A stretch of 64,000 bases of DNA from an uncultured Stenotrophomonas sp. (lineage in GTDB: Bacteria > Pseudomonadota > Gammaproteobacteria > Xanthomonadales > Xanthomonadaceae): the NCBI GenBank assembly GCA_900078405.1, contig FLTS01000001.1, positions 2,770,501 through 2,834,500 on the forward strand, in the 5' to 3' direction. The notes beneath the pieces were generated by a model. It searched no databases, was not told the origin of the DNA, and worked only from the letters and a program-made list of their open reading frames with translations. Shown in pieces: positions 34,807 to 44,637 of this stretch. A program made the position numbers and the translations under genes. Every line of letters starts with the position of its first letter. Position 1 is the stretch's first letter.

Positions 34807-37727
34807 ACGATCCAGCCACGAATGCCGACTTTGAACAAGCGCACAAGCGTATTCGCGAATTGATAGATCGCTTCGAGAAGCACGCAGCGGCCTATATGCA
34901 GCCGACTTATCAGGAAGCCGAAGCGCGCAAGGACTTCATCGACCCGATGTTCAAGGCGCTCGGTTGGGACGTGGATCACGAGCGCGAACACAACCCCTAC
35001 GAGCAGGAGGTCAAGGTCGAGCGTGGCGTTACCGTCGCCAAGGCACAAAAGCGGGCGGATTACGCCTTCCATCTGTGCCCCAACTTCCGTGACGTGCGCT
35101 TCTTCGTCGAAGCGAAGAAGCCCAGCGTCAATCTGGAACGCGATGCCGACGCTCATTTTCAGACCATCCGCTATGGCTACAGTGCCGGCACGCCGTTGGC
35201 GGTGTTGACCGATTTCGAGCAGATTCGCGTGCTGGATTGCCGCCGCAGGCCGCACCCTGACAGCGTGCTGGACCAGGTTTACAAGGGCTGGCGCTACACC
35301 GATTTCCGCGACACGGCGAAATTTGCCGAATTCTACTGGCTGTTTTCACGTGAGGCGCATGCCGATGGTTCGTACCAGCGGCGTATCGAAGAACTACCCA
35401 AGCCCAAGGGCGGCGCGAAGCAACGTGGCCTGTTCAAGGGCGGTTACCAGCCGGTTGGCGACAGCTTCCTCGAGGAACTCTCCGAATACCGTGAGACGTT
35501 GGCGAAAACCTTCAAGAAAGCCGAAGAATCGCTGGATTCGGCGGCGCTGACTGAGCTGGTGCAGCGCACGTTGGATCGTCTGGTGTTCCTGCGCTTTCTG
35601 GAAGACAAGCAGATCGAAACCGAAATTCGCGTCACCGATTTCGGCAAGGGGAAAAACGCCTGGGCCGACTTCCAGTCGGCCAGCCGGCGTCTGGACAACA
35701 TCTACAACGGCATCGTCTTCAAGCGACTGCCGCATCTGGACGATGCTGGGTTCGACGTGGACGAGGACGTGTTCGGCGACATCTGCGAGCGCCTGTCAGC
35801 AGAGAACAGCCCCTACAACTTCGACGCCATCCCCATCCATATTCTCGGCAGCATCTACGAGCGTTTCCTTGGCAGCGTTATCCGTGCCACAGACAAGCGC
35901 GCCAAGGTCGAGGAGAAGCCGGAAGTCCGCAAGTCCGGTGGCGTCTATTACACGCCGGAATACATCGTGCGCTATATCGTGGCGCAGACCGTGGGCAAGC
36001 AGATTGAAGGCAAGACCCCGGCGGAGATCGCCAAACTTCGCTTTGCCGACATCGCTTGCGGCTCAGGCAGTTTCCTGCTGGGCGTGTACGACGAACTGCT
36101 GCATTACCACGCCGACTGGTACAACCGTCCGGAACATGCCAAGCAGGCAAAGAGAGACGGCTGCGTACAGACCGAGGATGGCACTTGGCGGCTGTCGCTG
36201 GCGCAGCGCCGGAACATCCTGCAAAACAATATCTACGGTGTGGACATCGACCGGCAGGCCGTGGAAGTGGCGCAACTCTCGCTGTTCCTCAAACTGCTGG
36301 AAGACGAGCGTGCCACCAGCGCGCGCCAGTACCAGCTCGACTACGCGCGCGATGCCAATATGAAGAAGCTGCTGCCAGATTTGAGCGGCAATATTGTGTG
36401 TGGAAATAGCCTGATTGGGTGGGATATTGCGGGCATGGCTGGGTTGAGCGCGGAGGAGAAGTTGCGGCTGAATCCGCTAGATTTTCGTGATGAATTTCCT
36501 ATTGTCATGCGTGAGGGCGGATTCGATGCGGTGGTAGGGAATCCACCGTATGTCTTGTTACAAGACGAGTTTCGTGATCCGACGAGTTACGATTACCTCA
36601 AATCGCACTATACCGTCGCTTCGTTCAAGCTGGACACCTATCATCTCTTCTTCGAGCGGGCGGGTCGGGTGCTACGCGCGAATGGAAGGTTGGGCTATAT
36701 CACGCCATCGAATTTCCTCACCAACAACCATCTCGACGGGTTGCGTCGTTTCCTGTTGTCGCAGGTTCGGATTGAGCGCATTGTCGTGTTCGAGGGAAAA
36801 GTCTTTGCGGGGGCGCAGGTGGATACCGCCATTGCTCTTTGCATCAACAATGATTTGATGGATTACTTCGACATGCTTCGCGTTTCAGCCAAACCTCCGG
36901 TGTCGTTCGATGTGCCGGCTATTGCTCTAAAACATTCCGATTGCCTTGAGCGGCATCTGGCTCTGATAACACCACCGACAGCAACCGGAGTGGCAGCACT
37001 GTTGACCGCAGTGGATGAGCGTTCAACTCCACTTGGGGAGTTGTTTGGAGTCAGCTTCGGAAAACAATTGCGCGACAGAGAGAAATTTCCGACAGATGTG
37101 ATTCAAGTCGAATCGTTGTCGAAAATCCCCAAAACGCATCGGCCTTGCTATACAGGCAGGGATGTTGGTCGCTATGCCTTGTCATGGTCTGGCCTTGCAT
37201 GTCTGCGCAGTCGAGAAGCGAAGCGCGGTGGGTGTTGGGACGATGCGGTTCATGGCGCTGCTCCGAAATTGATTACACGCCAGATTGGTATGGTCCCTGT
37301 ATTCGGATGGGATGCTGTCGGATATCACTGCCTCAACACAGTGTTCATGCTTACGCCGAAGACGGCCAGTGTCAGTGCAGTATATGTGCTTGGACTGTTG
37401 AACTCAAAGTTGCTGGTAACCTATTGGAAGAATCGCTTTTACGATCAGCGCGAACGATTCCCGAAAATAAAGGGTGCATACTTGAAGCAATTGCCGATTT
37501 ATGTTCCTTGTCTCACGAATGAACGTGATAGATCCCGATATGACCATCTGGTCGTGCTTGTGGAGCAAATGTTGGAAGCAAAGGAGCGACAGACGGATGC
37601 TGATGAGCATATGGCTGAAATTGCTGCCCGAGAATGCACTGCACTAGACCGCCAGATCGATACGTTGGTGTACGAACTGTATGGGCTGACGGACGCCGAA
37701 ATTGCGCTGGTGGAAAACGGCACATGA
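34803..37727 (+). CDS. Type IIG restriction-modification enzyme (Eco57I-like)
   Basis: A 974-residue single-chain nuclease and N6-adenine methyltransferase. The N-terminal nuclease part (about 40-180) has RADYAFHL followed by FFVEAKKPS, a PD-(D/E)xK arrangement; a helical linker follows; the methyltransferase has motif I DIACGSGSF (416-424) and the catalytic N580-PPY. The C-terminal third is the target-recognition domain. GTG 34803 overlaps the fic stop. Base composition falls sharply from about codon 530 onward, suggesting exchange of the specificity half. No separate methylase or nuclease gene is needed; the DUF3800 gene follows. Confidence 0.9.
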   Translation: MNDPATNADFEQAHKRIRELIDRFEKHAAAYMQPTYQEAEARKDFIDPMFKALGWDVDHEREHNPYEQEVKVERGVTVAKAQKRADYAFHLCPNFRDVRFFVEAKKPSVNLERDADAHFQTIRYGYSAGTPLAVLTDFEQIRVLDCRRRPHPDSVLDQVYKGWRYTDFRDTAKFAEFYWLFSREAHADGSYQRRIEELPKPKGGAKQRGLFKGGYQPVGDSFLEELSEYRETLAKTFKKAEESLDSAALTELVQRTLDRLVFLRFLEDKQIETEIRVTDFGKGKNAWADFQSASRRLDNIYNGIVFKRLPHLDDAGFDVDEDVFGDICERLSAENSPYNFDAIPIHILGSIYERFLGSVIRATDKRAKVEEKPEVRKSGGVYYTPEYIVRYIVAQTVGKQIEGKTPAEIAKLRFADIACGSGSFLLGVYDELLHYHADWYNRPEHAKQAKRDGCVQTEDGTWRLSLAQRRNILQNNIYGVDIDRQAVEVAQLSLFLKLLEDERATSARQYQLDYARDANMKKLLPDLSGNIVCGNSLIGWDIAGMAGLSAEEKLRLNPLDFRDEFPIVMREGGFDAVVGNPPYVLLQDEFRDPTSYDYLKSHYTVASFKLDTYHLFFERAGRVLRANGRLGYITPSNFLTNNHLDGLRRFLLSQVRIERIVVFEGKVFAGAQVDTAIALCINNDLMDYFDMLRVSAKPPVSFDVPAIALKHSDCLERHLALITPPTATGVAALLTAVDERSTPLGELFGVSFGKQLRDREKFPTDVIQVESLSKIPKTHRPCYTGRDVGRYALSWSGLACLRSREAKRGGCWDDAVHGAAPKLITRQIGMVPVFGWDAVGYHCLNTVFMLTPKTASVSAVYVLGLLNSKLLVTYWKNRFYDQRERFPKIKGAYLKQLPIYVPCLTNERDRSRYDHLVVLVEQMLEAKERQTDADEHMAEIAARECTALDRQIDTLVYELYGLTDAEIALVENGT

Positions 37728-37767
37728 GCATGGGCACCTGCATCATCGTGATGGCGGAGTTGGCTTC

Positions 37768-38658
37768 GTGACCGAGGAAAATTCCGCTCGCTCCAGAAGC
37801 AGGCAGCTTGTCATCTACTGCGATGAGTCCGATATTTCCGGAAAGCACTTTGGCAATTTCTATGGTGGACTACTGGTGGATGCCCACCAGCAGCCGGAAG
37901 TCGAGGTGCGGATCAAGGCCAAGTGCGCGGAACTGCACCTGAATCACGAAGTGAAGTGGCAGAAAATTTCGACTGCCTATGCAGACAAGTACATCGCTCT
38001 CATGGACGAGTTGTTCGACATCGTGACGGAAGGCGGCGTCAAGCTGCGCATCATGTTCACGCAGAACTACTACGCGCCGCGGCGGTTGAGTTTGGAGCAG
38101 GGTGAGGAAGGGTTCTTCATTCTCTACTACCAGTTCATCAAGCACGCCTTCGGCCTGCGCTTTGCCGGGGTTCCCGAGCAGCGCACGTCCGTTCGGCTGA
38201 TGTTCGACGAGCTGCCCGACACGCTGGAGAAGCGGGCGCGCTTCAAGGCGTATCTGGCTGCGCTGGATCGCTCCCCCGAGTTCCGCCGCAGTGGGATCGG
38301 CTTGAATGCATCCGACATTGCCGAGATCGATTCCAAGCGCCATGTTTTGCTGCAATGCGTGGATGTGGTGCTGGGCGCGATGCAGTTCCGGTTGAACGAC
38401 AAGCACAAGGAAAAGCCGGAAGGCAGCCGTACGCGCGGCAAGCGCACCATCGCCAAAGAGCGTGTGTACAAGCATGTCCTCGGGCGGATCCGACAGCTCT
38501 ATCCGGGCTTCAATATCGGCAGGCCGACGTCGCTGCGTGGTGACATGGCGAACCTGTGGAAGGATCCATATCGCCACTGGCTGTTCGTTGCGAAGGATGC
38601 GGAGAAGCGTCCCGAGTTCGCGAAGAAGCGCGGACAGAAAAAGCCCCGCGTGCGCTAG
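37768..38658 (+). CDS. DUF3800 domain protein
   Basis: A 296-residue protein with the DUF3800 pattern: IYCDESDIS (D19, E20) at the N-terminus, FDELPD in the middle and a C-terminal basic stretch (KKRGQKKPRVR). The family is predicted to have an RNase H-like fold with an acidic metal site and turns up in defence islands; no activity is proven. GGAG at 37756-37759 supports GTG 37768, 40 bp after the restriction enzyme, so it is probably in the same operon. Confidence 0.82.
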   Translation: MTEENSARSRSRQLVIYCDESDISGKHFGNFYGGLLVDAHQQPEVEVRIKAKCAELHLNHEVKWQKISTAYADKYIALMDELFDIVTEGGVKLRIMFTQNYYAPRRLSLEQGEEGFFILYYQFIKHAFGLRFAGVPEQRTSVRLMFDELPDTLEKRARFKAYLAALDRSPEFRRSGIGLNASDIAEIDSKRHVLLQCVDVVLGAMQFRLNDKHKEKPEGSRTRGKRTIAKERVYKHVLGRIRQLYPGFNIGRPTSLRGDMANLWKDPYRHWLFVAKDAEKRPEFAKKRGQKKPRVR

Positions 38659-38952
38659 CCGGTTTCCCGGGCCGTCCCAAGTGGAACTTGGGCGTTCGCG
38701 CATCGCAGGGCCATGTGCATCATAGCCCAGATGACGAACGGATGCCTGAATCCGGGATGGGTTTGAATTATTTTGGAATCATTTAGTTACGCCGGGTTGC
38801 CGTGTTTTGGCACGCATTTGTGGACCGATATACAGTACCCGCATCGGCTGCATCGCGCTGGATTTCCGATTGAAGTCCATCGCAGCATTTGCGACAGCCA
38901 TGCCTCACTCTGCTTCAACTGCACTTTCGTGCGTCCATCATGAGGACTGGGG

Positions 38953-39396
38953 ATGATCGCAACTGAAATCACCGTGTCGACCCCCGCCGGTCGCTTCGTG
39001 GCGCAGTGGGACGATGACCCGGACATCCCGGTGCAGTACGTGGGTGACCCAAGGGGCATCGCATTCTTTCGCCAGTACATGGAGGTGGCGATGGTCACCG
39101 GGGCGGGTGGTCTGCCGTTGGCCCCCGATCACTTGGAGCCGGTCGATCTGGTTGGGTTTTGCAACTCGGCCGAGTACGGCATCACCATCCTGCCCGATGC
39201 CGACTACGTTCTGGCCGATATCGAGCAGGAGTTGCGGGAAATGGAAGGGGAGAGGAAAGCCTTGGCCGATGCGCTTGCGCAGGCCGTGAAGGAACTGGAG
39301 GCAGCAGCCAGCCCCATCGAGAAAGTTCGACAGAGTGGTGAGGTTGCAAGGCTGCTGGCGGAGTTGCAGATGCTGGATGTCTCCGCTGACGCATGA
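38953..39396 (+). CDS. Orphan hypothetical protein with C-terminal coiled coil
   Basis: A 147-residue soluble protein that I cannot place in a family. The N-terminal half (MIATEITVSTPAGRFVAQW ... EYGITILPDAD) looks beta-rich; residues about 85-140 are a charged helical segment with heptad-like leucines (ELREMEGERKALADAL). It is the last gene of the lower-GC island. The 294 bp before it hold no gene that I can support and have a low-GC stretch around 38760-38830, a likely promoter region. Confidence 0.55.
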   Translation: MIATEITVSTPAGRFVAQWDDDPDIPVQYVGDPRGIAFFRQYMEVAMVTGAGGLPLAPDHLEPVDLVGFCNSAEYGITILPDADYVLADIEQELREMEGERKALADALAQAVKELEAAASPIEKVRQSGEVARLLAELQMLDVSADA

Positions 39397-39513
39397 ATTC
39401 CATTGCGATCAGGTTGTCCCCATAGTGGTACGGGCCTTCCTTCCAGTTGGTCATGGATGGAGGTATCGGTATCACCATTGCTGCCGGTCAGGAGAATGCC
39501 GCGCTTGGGCTGC

Positions 39514-40110
39514 TCAATCGTGCAGCGCTGCCGCCACCCGCTCCCGCAGCACCGGCAGCAGTTCGCTCTCGAGCCACGGGTTGCGCGCCAGCCACAGCCG
39601 GTTGCGCGGGCTGGGGTGGGGCAGGGGCAGGACGCCGTGCTGCAGGTGCTGGCGCCATGCCTGCACTGTGTCGGTAAGGGTGCGGCCGCGGTGGTTGCCG
39701 AGCAGGCCGGTCTGGGCGTACTGGCCGATGGCCAGGGTCAGGTGCAGTTGTTGCAGCCGCGGCAGCAGTTGCGGGTGCCAGGCGGGAGCGCATTCGGGAC
39801 GCGGCGGCAGGTCGCCGCTCTTGCCGGTGCCGGGGAAGCAGAAGCCCATCGGCACGATGGCGATCCTTTCTGCGTCGTAGAAGATTGCCCTGTCGATCCC
39901 CAGCCAGTTGCGCAGGCGGTCGCCGCTGGGGTCGTTGAAGGGGATGCCGGTTTCATGGACTTTGCGTCCCGGCGCCTGGCTGACGATCAGCAGGCGCGCG
40001 CGCGGCGAGGCCTGCACTACCGGCCGGCAGCCCAGTGGCAGGTGGGTTTCGCACAGGCGGCAGGCGCGCACGCGCGCCATCAGGGTGTCGAAGGATTCGG
40101 TCACGGTCAT
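39514..40110 (-). CDS. Uracil-DNA glycosylase superfamily protein
   Basis: A 198-residue protein of the uracil-DNA glycosylase superfamily (Pfam UDG), presumably acting on damaged bases. Motif 1 reads VSQAPGRKVHETGIPFNDPSG (from residue 43) and the C-terminal motif is HPSPRN (165-170). A CxxC pair (C17, C20) at the N-terminus recalls the iron-sulfur UDG families but the remaining cysteines are not obvious. ATG 40110 is the first in the conserved region. It lies between the restriction island and oleB, divergent from oleB. Confidence 0.82.
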   Translation of the reverse strand: MTVTESFDTLMARVRACRLCETHLPLGCRPVVQASPRARLLIVSQAPGRKVHETGIPFNDPSGDRLRNWLGIDRAIFYDAERIAIVPMGFCFPGTGKSGDLPPRPECAPAWHPQLLPRLQQLHLTLAIGQYAQTGLLGNHRGRTLTDTVQAWRQHLQHGVLPLPHPSPRNRLWLARNPWLESELLPVLRERVAAALHD

Positions 40111-40212
40111 CCCGGCGTTGCAGCAGCCATTGTGCGCCATCCGCGGCGGACGGCCCGGATGGCGCATTGGCCTACAATGCGCGCCCTGTCCGCGATTGCG
40201 TGAAACCGCCCG

Positions 40213-41103
40213 ATGCAGTTCCCCGGTTACCCCGCTGCCACCCACCGTTTCGAGGTCCGCCCTGGCCTGTCGATGAGCTACATCGACGCAGGCCCGCGTG
40301 ATGGCGAGGTGGTCGTCATGCTGCATGGCAATCCGTCGTGGAGCTATCTGTGGCGGCATCTGGTCAACGGGTTGAGCGATAAATACCGCTGCATCGTGCC
40401 CGACCACATCGGTATGGGCCTGTCCGACAAGCCCGACGACAGCCGCTACGACTACACCCTGCAATCACGCGTGGACGACGTCACCGCGCTGCTCGACCAT
40501 CTCGGCATCAGTGGTCCGATCACGCTGGCGGTGCACGACTGGGGCGGCATGATCGGCTTCGGCTGGGCGCTGGGCCACCACGCGCAGGTCAAGCGGCTGG
40601 TCATCACCAATACCGCCGCCTTCCCGCTGCCGGCGGAGAAGCCGATGCCGTGGCAGATTGCGATGGGCCGGCACTGGAAGCCGGGCGAATGGTTCATCCG
40701 CACCTTCAATGCGTTTTCTGCCGGCGCGTCGTGGCTGGGGGTGTCGCGGCGGATGCCGGCCGCCGTGCGTCGCGCCTTTGTTGCGCCCTACGACAGCTGG
40801 GACAACCGCATCGCCACCATCCGCTTCATGCAGGACATCCCGCTGTCGCCGGCCGACAAGGCATGGCCGCTGCTGGAGCGTGCCGCCGCGGCGCTGCCGT
40901 CGTTCGCCGACCGCCCGGCGTTCATCGCGTGGGGGCTGCGCGACATCTGCTTCGACCACCACTTCCTCGCCGGTTTCCGCAAGGCGCTGCCGCAGGCCGA
41001 GGTGATGGCGTTCGAGGACGCCAACCACTACGTGCTGGAGGACAAGCACGAGGTGATCGTGCCGGCGGTGCGGGCGTTCCTGGAACGCAATCCGATCGGC
41101 TGA
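40213..41103 (+). CDS. oleB: OleB, beta-lactone decarboxylase
   Basis: OleB, a haloalkane-dehalogenase-like alpha/beta hydrolase, splits the beta-lactone made by OleC into a cis-olefin and CO2. The 296-residue product has the nucleophile D109 in HDWGG, D244 in GLRDICF and H272 in ANHYVLED, plus the oxyanion HGNPSW. The start ATG is supported by similarity of the first residues (MQFPGYPA) to Xanthomonas. It is followed by a YkgJ gene on the other strand before oleC. Confidence 0.93.
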   Translation: MQFPGYPAATHRFEVRPGLSMSYIDAGPRDGEVVVMLHGNPSWSYLWRHLVNGLSDKYRCIVPDHIGMGLSDKPDDSRYDYTLQSRVDDVTALLDHLGISGPITLAVHDWGGMIGFGWALGHHAQVKRLVITNTAAFPLPAEKPMPWQIAMGRHWKPGEWFIRTFNAFSAGASWLGVSRRMPAAVRRAFVAPYDSWDNRIATIRFMQDIPLSPADKAWPLLERAAAALPSFADRPAFIAWGLRDICFDHHFLAGFRKALPQAEVMAFEDANHYVLEDKHEVIVPAVRAFLERNPIG

Positions 41104-41137
41104 TTGCCGATTTCAGGTTCCTGCAAGGGGGCAGGTG

Positions 41138-41569
41138 TTATGCCGCAACCGGCGTATTCGGCGGTGACGAGGGGCTGTTGCCACTGTCGTCAGGGTGGTC
41201 GTCGTCGTTGTCAGCCTCGTCGCGCCAGCGCCAATCGGCCAGCGTCAGCGGTTGCATGCCGTGGGCGATGCGCGCGCGGTCGCATTGCGAGCTGGCTTTG
41301 CCGTATTCCCACGAGGCATCGACCTCGCGGCAGACGCTGGGGCGGTTGGGGTGGATGCTGCAGCGCGAGTACACGCCGATCTCCGAATCCAGCGCCACGC
41401 AGCGGATCGGGTCGGAATAGGTGCCGCGCATGCACAGCCGGTGTGCGTCCAGGCGTTCGGTCAGTTCGTGCGGCACGCCGCCCTCGGTGACTTCGTCCGA
41501 CTCCATCCAGTGGAAGGCGACGCGGTACTGGGTGCAGCAGGCGCCGCAGGTCAGGCAGGGATGGAGCAT
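41138..41569 (-). CDS. YkgJ-family cysteine cluster protein
   Basis: A 143-residue protein of the YkgJ family, thought to bind an iron-sulfur cluster or zinc. Cysteines are arranged C5-LT-C8-GA-CC (11-12) at the N-terminus, then CMRG, RCVAL, RCSIHPNRPSVCREVD. An acidic, disordered tail follows (DNDDDHPDDS). It lies on the opposite strand between oleB and oleC, so it is not part of the ole transcript; the ole genes after it need a promoter in the 103 bp before oleC. Confidence 0.87.
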   Translation of the reverse strand: MLHPCLTCGACCTQYRVAFHWMESDEVTEGGVPHELTERLDAHRLCMRGTYSDPIRCVALDSEIGVYSRCSIHPNRPSVCREVDASWEYGKASSQCDRARIAHGMQPLTLADWRWRDEADNDDDHPDDSGNSPSSPPNTPVAA

Positions 41570-41672
41570 GGCAGCCGGCCTTCGGGCGGCGGTTGGGGCA
41601 GGAGAAGCGGAAAATTTTCCATGTGCGCCGGGGTCATGCGCAAGAAGTTTCCGCAGCGGCGACAATAGGAAG

Positions 41673-43325
41673 ATGAACGAACCATGCAACATCGCCGCGC
41701 GCCTGCCCGGGCTGGCGCGTGAACGCCCGGACCAGATTGCCATCCGCTGCCCCGGCAAGCCCGGCCCCGGCGGCATGGCCGCCTACGACGTCACCCTCGA
41801 CTACCGCACCCTGAATGCGCGCAGTGACGCCATCGCCGCCGGGCTGGTTGCGCACGGCATCGGCCGTGGCGCGCGCACGGTGGTGATGGTGCGGCCGGGG
41901 CCGGAGTTCTTCCTGCTGATGTTCGCGCTGTTCAAGAGCGGCGCGGTGCCGGTGCTGGTCGATCCGGGCATCGACAAGCGCGCGTTGCGGCAGTGCCTGG
42001 ACGAAGCGCAGCCGCAGGCCTTCATCGGCATCGGGCTGGCGCACGTGGCGCGGCTGCTGCTGGGCTGGGCGAAGTCGGCCAGGCGCTTGGTCACGGTCGG
42101 CACCCGCTGGGGCTGGGGCGGCACCACGCTGGCGCAGGTCGAGGCGGCTGGTGCCGGCGCCGGCTCTCAACTGGCCAATACCGCGCCGGACGACGTGGCC
42201 GCGATCCTGTTCACCAGCGGCTCCACCGGCGTGCCCAAGGGCGTGGTCTACCGCCACCGCCATTTCGTCGGCCAGGTGGAGTTGCTGCGCAACGCCTTCG
42301 GCATGCAGGCCGGCGGCGTGGACCTGCCGACCTTCCCGCCGTTCGCGCTGTTCGACCCGGCGCTGGGGCTGACCAGCGTGATCCCGGACATGGACCCGAC
42401 CCGTCCCGGCAGCGCCGACCCGCGCAAGCTGCACGATGCCATCGCCCGCTTCGGCGTGACCCAGTTGTTCGGCTCGCCGGCGCTGATGCGGGTACTGGCC
42501 GAACATGGCCAACCGCTGCCGACGGTGACGCGGGTGACCTCCGCCGGCGCGCCGGTGCCGCCGCGGATCGTGGCGAAGATGCGCGAACTGCTGCCCGAAC
42601 ACGCGCAATTCTGGACGCCCTACGGTGCCACCGAGTGCCTGCCGGTGGCGGTGATCGAAGGCCGCGAACTGCAATCCACCCGCGAGGCGACCGAAGCCGG
42701 CGCCGGCACCTGTGTGGGCCGCGTGGTGGCGCCGAACGTGGTGCGCATCATCGCCATCGACGATGCGCCGATTGCCGACTGGAGTGGCGTGCGCGAACTG
42801 CCGGCGGGCGAGGTCGGCGAGATCACCGTGGCCGGCCCCACCGCCACCGACAGCTACTACAACCGCCCGCAGGCCACCGCCGCGGCGAAGATCCGCGAGG
42901 CGCTGGCCGATGGCGGCGAACGCATCGTCCACCGCATGGGCGACGTCGGCTGGTTCGACGCGCAGGGCCGGCTGTGGTTCTGCGGGCGCAAGACCCAGCG
43001 CGTGGAAACCGCCGCCGGGCCGCTGTACACCGAGCAGGCCGAGCCGGTGTTCAACACCGTGCCGGGCGTGCGCCGCACTGCGCTGGTGGGCGTGGGCGAA
43101 CCGGGCCGCCAGCTGCCGGTGCTGTGCTACGAACTTCTGCCCGGCGCCGCTGCGGCAGTAGTTGAACCGCAACTGCGTGCGCTGGCTGCCGGCCATCCGA
43201 AGTTGGCTGGCATCGGCCACTACCTGCGGCATCCGGCCTTCCCGGTGGACATCCGCCACAACGCCAAGATCGGCCGCGAGAAACTTGCCGCCTGGGCGGC
43301 CACGCAATTGAAGGAACACGCATGA
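41673..43325 (+). CDS. oleC: OleC, beta-lactone synthetase
   Basis: OleC is an AMP-forming ligase-fold enzyme that turns the beta-hydroxy acid from OleD into a beta-lactone with ATP. The 550-residue product has the P-loop [13 protein letters not shown] (residues 178-190), YGATECLP, the hinge aspartate GDVGWFD and a C-terminal lysine in [11 protein letters not shown]. The N-terminus [19 protein letters not shown] matches the X. campestris protein. It overlaps oleD by four bases (ATGA). Confidence 0.94.
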   Translation: MNEPCNIAARLPGLARERPDQIAIRCPGKPGPGGMAAYDVTLDYRTLNARSDAIAAGLVAHGIGRGARTVVMVRPGPEFFLLMFALFKSGAVPVLVDPGIDKRALRQCLDEAQPQAFIGIGLAHVARLLLGWAKSARRLVTVGTRWGWGGTTLAQVEAAGAGAGSQLANTAPDDVAAILFTSGSTGVPKGVVYRHRHFVGQVELLRNAFGMQAGGVDLPTFPPFALFDPALGLTSVIPDMDPTRPGSADPRKLHDAIARFGVTQLFGSPALMRVLAEHGQPLPTVTRVTSAGAPVPPRIVAKMRELLPEHAQFWTPYGATECLPVAVIEGRELQSTREATEAGAGTCVGRVVAPNVVRIIAIDDAPIADWSGVRELPAGEVGEITVAGPTATDSYYNRPQATAAAKIREALADGGERIVHRMGDVGWFDAQGRLWFCGRKTQRVETAAGPLYTEQAEPVFNTVPGVRRTALVGVGEPGRQLPVLCYELLPGAAAAVVEPQLRALAAGHPKLAGIGHYLRHPAFPVDIRHNAKIGREKLAAWAATQLKEHA

Positions 43326-44308
43326 GGATCCTGGTCACCGGCGGCGGTGGTTTCCTCGGCCAGGCGCTGTGCCGCGGGCTGGTCGAGCGCGGCCACGAGG
43401 TGCTCAGTTTCAACCGTGGCCATTACCCGGAACTGCAGGCGCTGGGCGTCGGCCAGATCCGCGGCGACCTGGCCGACGCCAATGCCGTGCAGCATGCCGC
43501 CGCCGGTGTCGACGCGGTGTTCCACAACGCCGCCAAGGCCGGCGCCTGGGGCAGCTACAAGAGCTACTTCAACGCCAACGTGGCCGGCACCCGCAACGTG
43601 CTGGAGGCCTGCCGCGCGCATGGCATCGGCAAGCTGGTCTACACCTCCACACCCAGCGTCACCCACCGCGCCACCCATCCGGTCGAAGGGCTGGGTGCGG
43701 ATGAGGTGCCTTACGGCGAGAACTTCCGGGCGCCGTATGCCGCCACCAAGGCCATCGCCGAGCAGGAAGTGCTGGCCGCCAACGGCCCGCAGCTGGCGAC
43801 GGTGGCGCTGCGCCCGCGACTGATCTGGGGGCCGGGTGACCAGCAACTGCTGCCGCGGCTGGCCGAACGCGCCCGACAGGGGCGGCTGCGCTTCGTCGGC
43901 GACGGCCTGAACAAGGTGGACACCACCTACATCGACAACGCCGCACAGGCGCATTTCGACGCCTTTGCGCATCTGGCGCCGGGCGCGGCCTGCGCCGGCA
44001 AGGCCTATTTCATCTCCAACGGCGAACCGCTGCCGATGCGTGAGCTGCTCAACAGGCTGCTGGCCGCGGTGGGCGCGCCGACGGTGGACAAGTCGATCGG
44101 CTTCAAGGCCGCCTACCGCATCGGCGCGGTCTGCGAAAAGGCCTGGCCGCTGCTGCGCCTGCGCGGTGAACCACCGATGACGCGCTTCCTCGCCGAGCAG
44201 CTGTGCACGCCGCACTGGTATTCGATGGAACCGGCGCGGCGCGATTTCGGCTACGTGCCGCAGGTATCGATAGAGGAAGGGCTGCGGCGGCTGGCCGCGG
44301 CGTGCTGA
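43322..44308 (+). CDS. oleD: OleD, 2-alkyl-3-oxoalkanoate reductase
   Basis: OleD is an extended short-chain dehydrogenase that reduces the OleA product to a beta-hydroxy acid with NADPH. The 328-residue product has the nucleotide motif GGGGFLG (7-13), the NxA-type segment [11 protein letters not shown], the serine region TSTPSVTH and catalytic Y139-AAT-K143. Translation is coupled to oleC by the ATGA overlap. OleB, OleC and OleD are known to form a complex. Confidence 0.94.
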   Translation: MRILVTGGGGFLGQALCRGLVERGHEVLSFNRGHYPELQALGVGQIRGDLADANAVQHAAAGVDAVFHNAAKAGAWGSYKSYFNANVAGTRNVLEACRAHGIGKLVYTSTPSVTHRATHPVEGLGADEVPYGENFRAPYAATKAIAEQEVLAANGPQLATVALRPRLIWGPGDQQLLPRLAERARQGRLRFVGDGLNKVDTTYIDNAAQAHFDAFAHLAPGAACAGKAYFISNGEPLPMRELLNRLLAAVGAPTVDKSIGFKAAYRIGAVCEKAWPLLRLRGEPPMTRFLAEQLCTPHWYSMEPARRDFGYVPQVSIEEGLRRLAAAC

Positions 44309-44405
44309 GCGCGGCGACCATCATCCGGCGATCACGTTTCCATCACCGTGCCACCACCGCGGTTTGCCGAGCATGCAGGCCTGACTCTGCAACCGGGACA
44401 TCGCC

Positions 44406-44561
44406 ATGCTCCATTACGCCGTCGTGTTCTTCATCATCGCCATCATTGCCGGCCTGCTGGGCTTTTCCGGCGTTGCCGGCGCGGCCAGCAACATCGCCTG
44501 GATCCTGTTCGTCGTGTTCCTGATCCTTGCGGTGATCTCGCTGTTCCGCAAGAAAGCCTGA
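44406..44561 (+). CDS. DUF1328 small membrane protein
   Basis: A 51-residue protein with two hydrophobic helices, starting [20 protein letters not shown], continuing [15 protein letters not shown] and ending LFRKKA. This is the full pattern of the DUF1328 (YtjA) family of tiny membrane proteins, whose function is unknown. The length and both helices are complete. It lies between oleD and the converging ddl. Confidence 0.88.
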   Translation: MLHYAVVFFIIAIIAGLLGFSGVAGAASNIAWILFVVFLILAVISLFRKKA

Positions 44562-44585
44562 CCGGTCCGGCACACGGATATGAAG

Positions 44586-44613
44586 CGGCCCGCCCGGTTG
44601 CCCGGGCGGGCCG
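44586..44613. terminator. Hairpin between DUF1328 and ddl genes
   Basis: A 12-bp perfect stem (CGGCCCGCCCGG and its complement) with a 4-base loop lies between two converging genes. It lacks a T-run, but position and strength suit a bidirectional terminator. Confidence 0.65.
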
Positions 44614-44637
44614 TCGTTGCCTGCGTGGCCGGCTGGC

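Noticed and set aside
39182..39478. 98-residue minus-strand frame starting near MTNWKEGPYHYGDN
   Set aside because: The first 25 residues look protein-like, but the rest is antisense to the orphan gene at 38953-39396 and Pro/Arg-rich; at most a remnant, not supportable as a gene.
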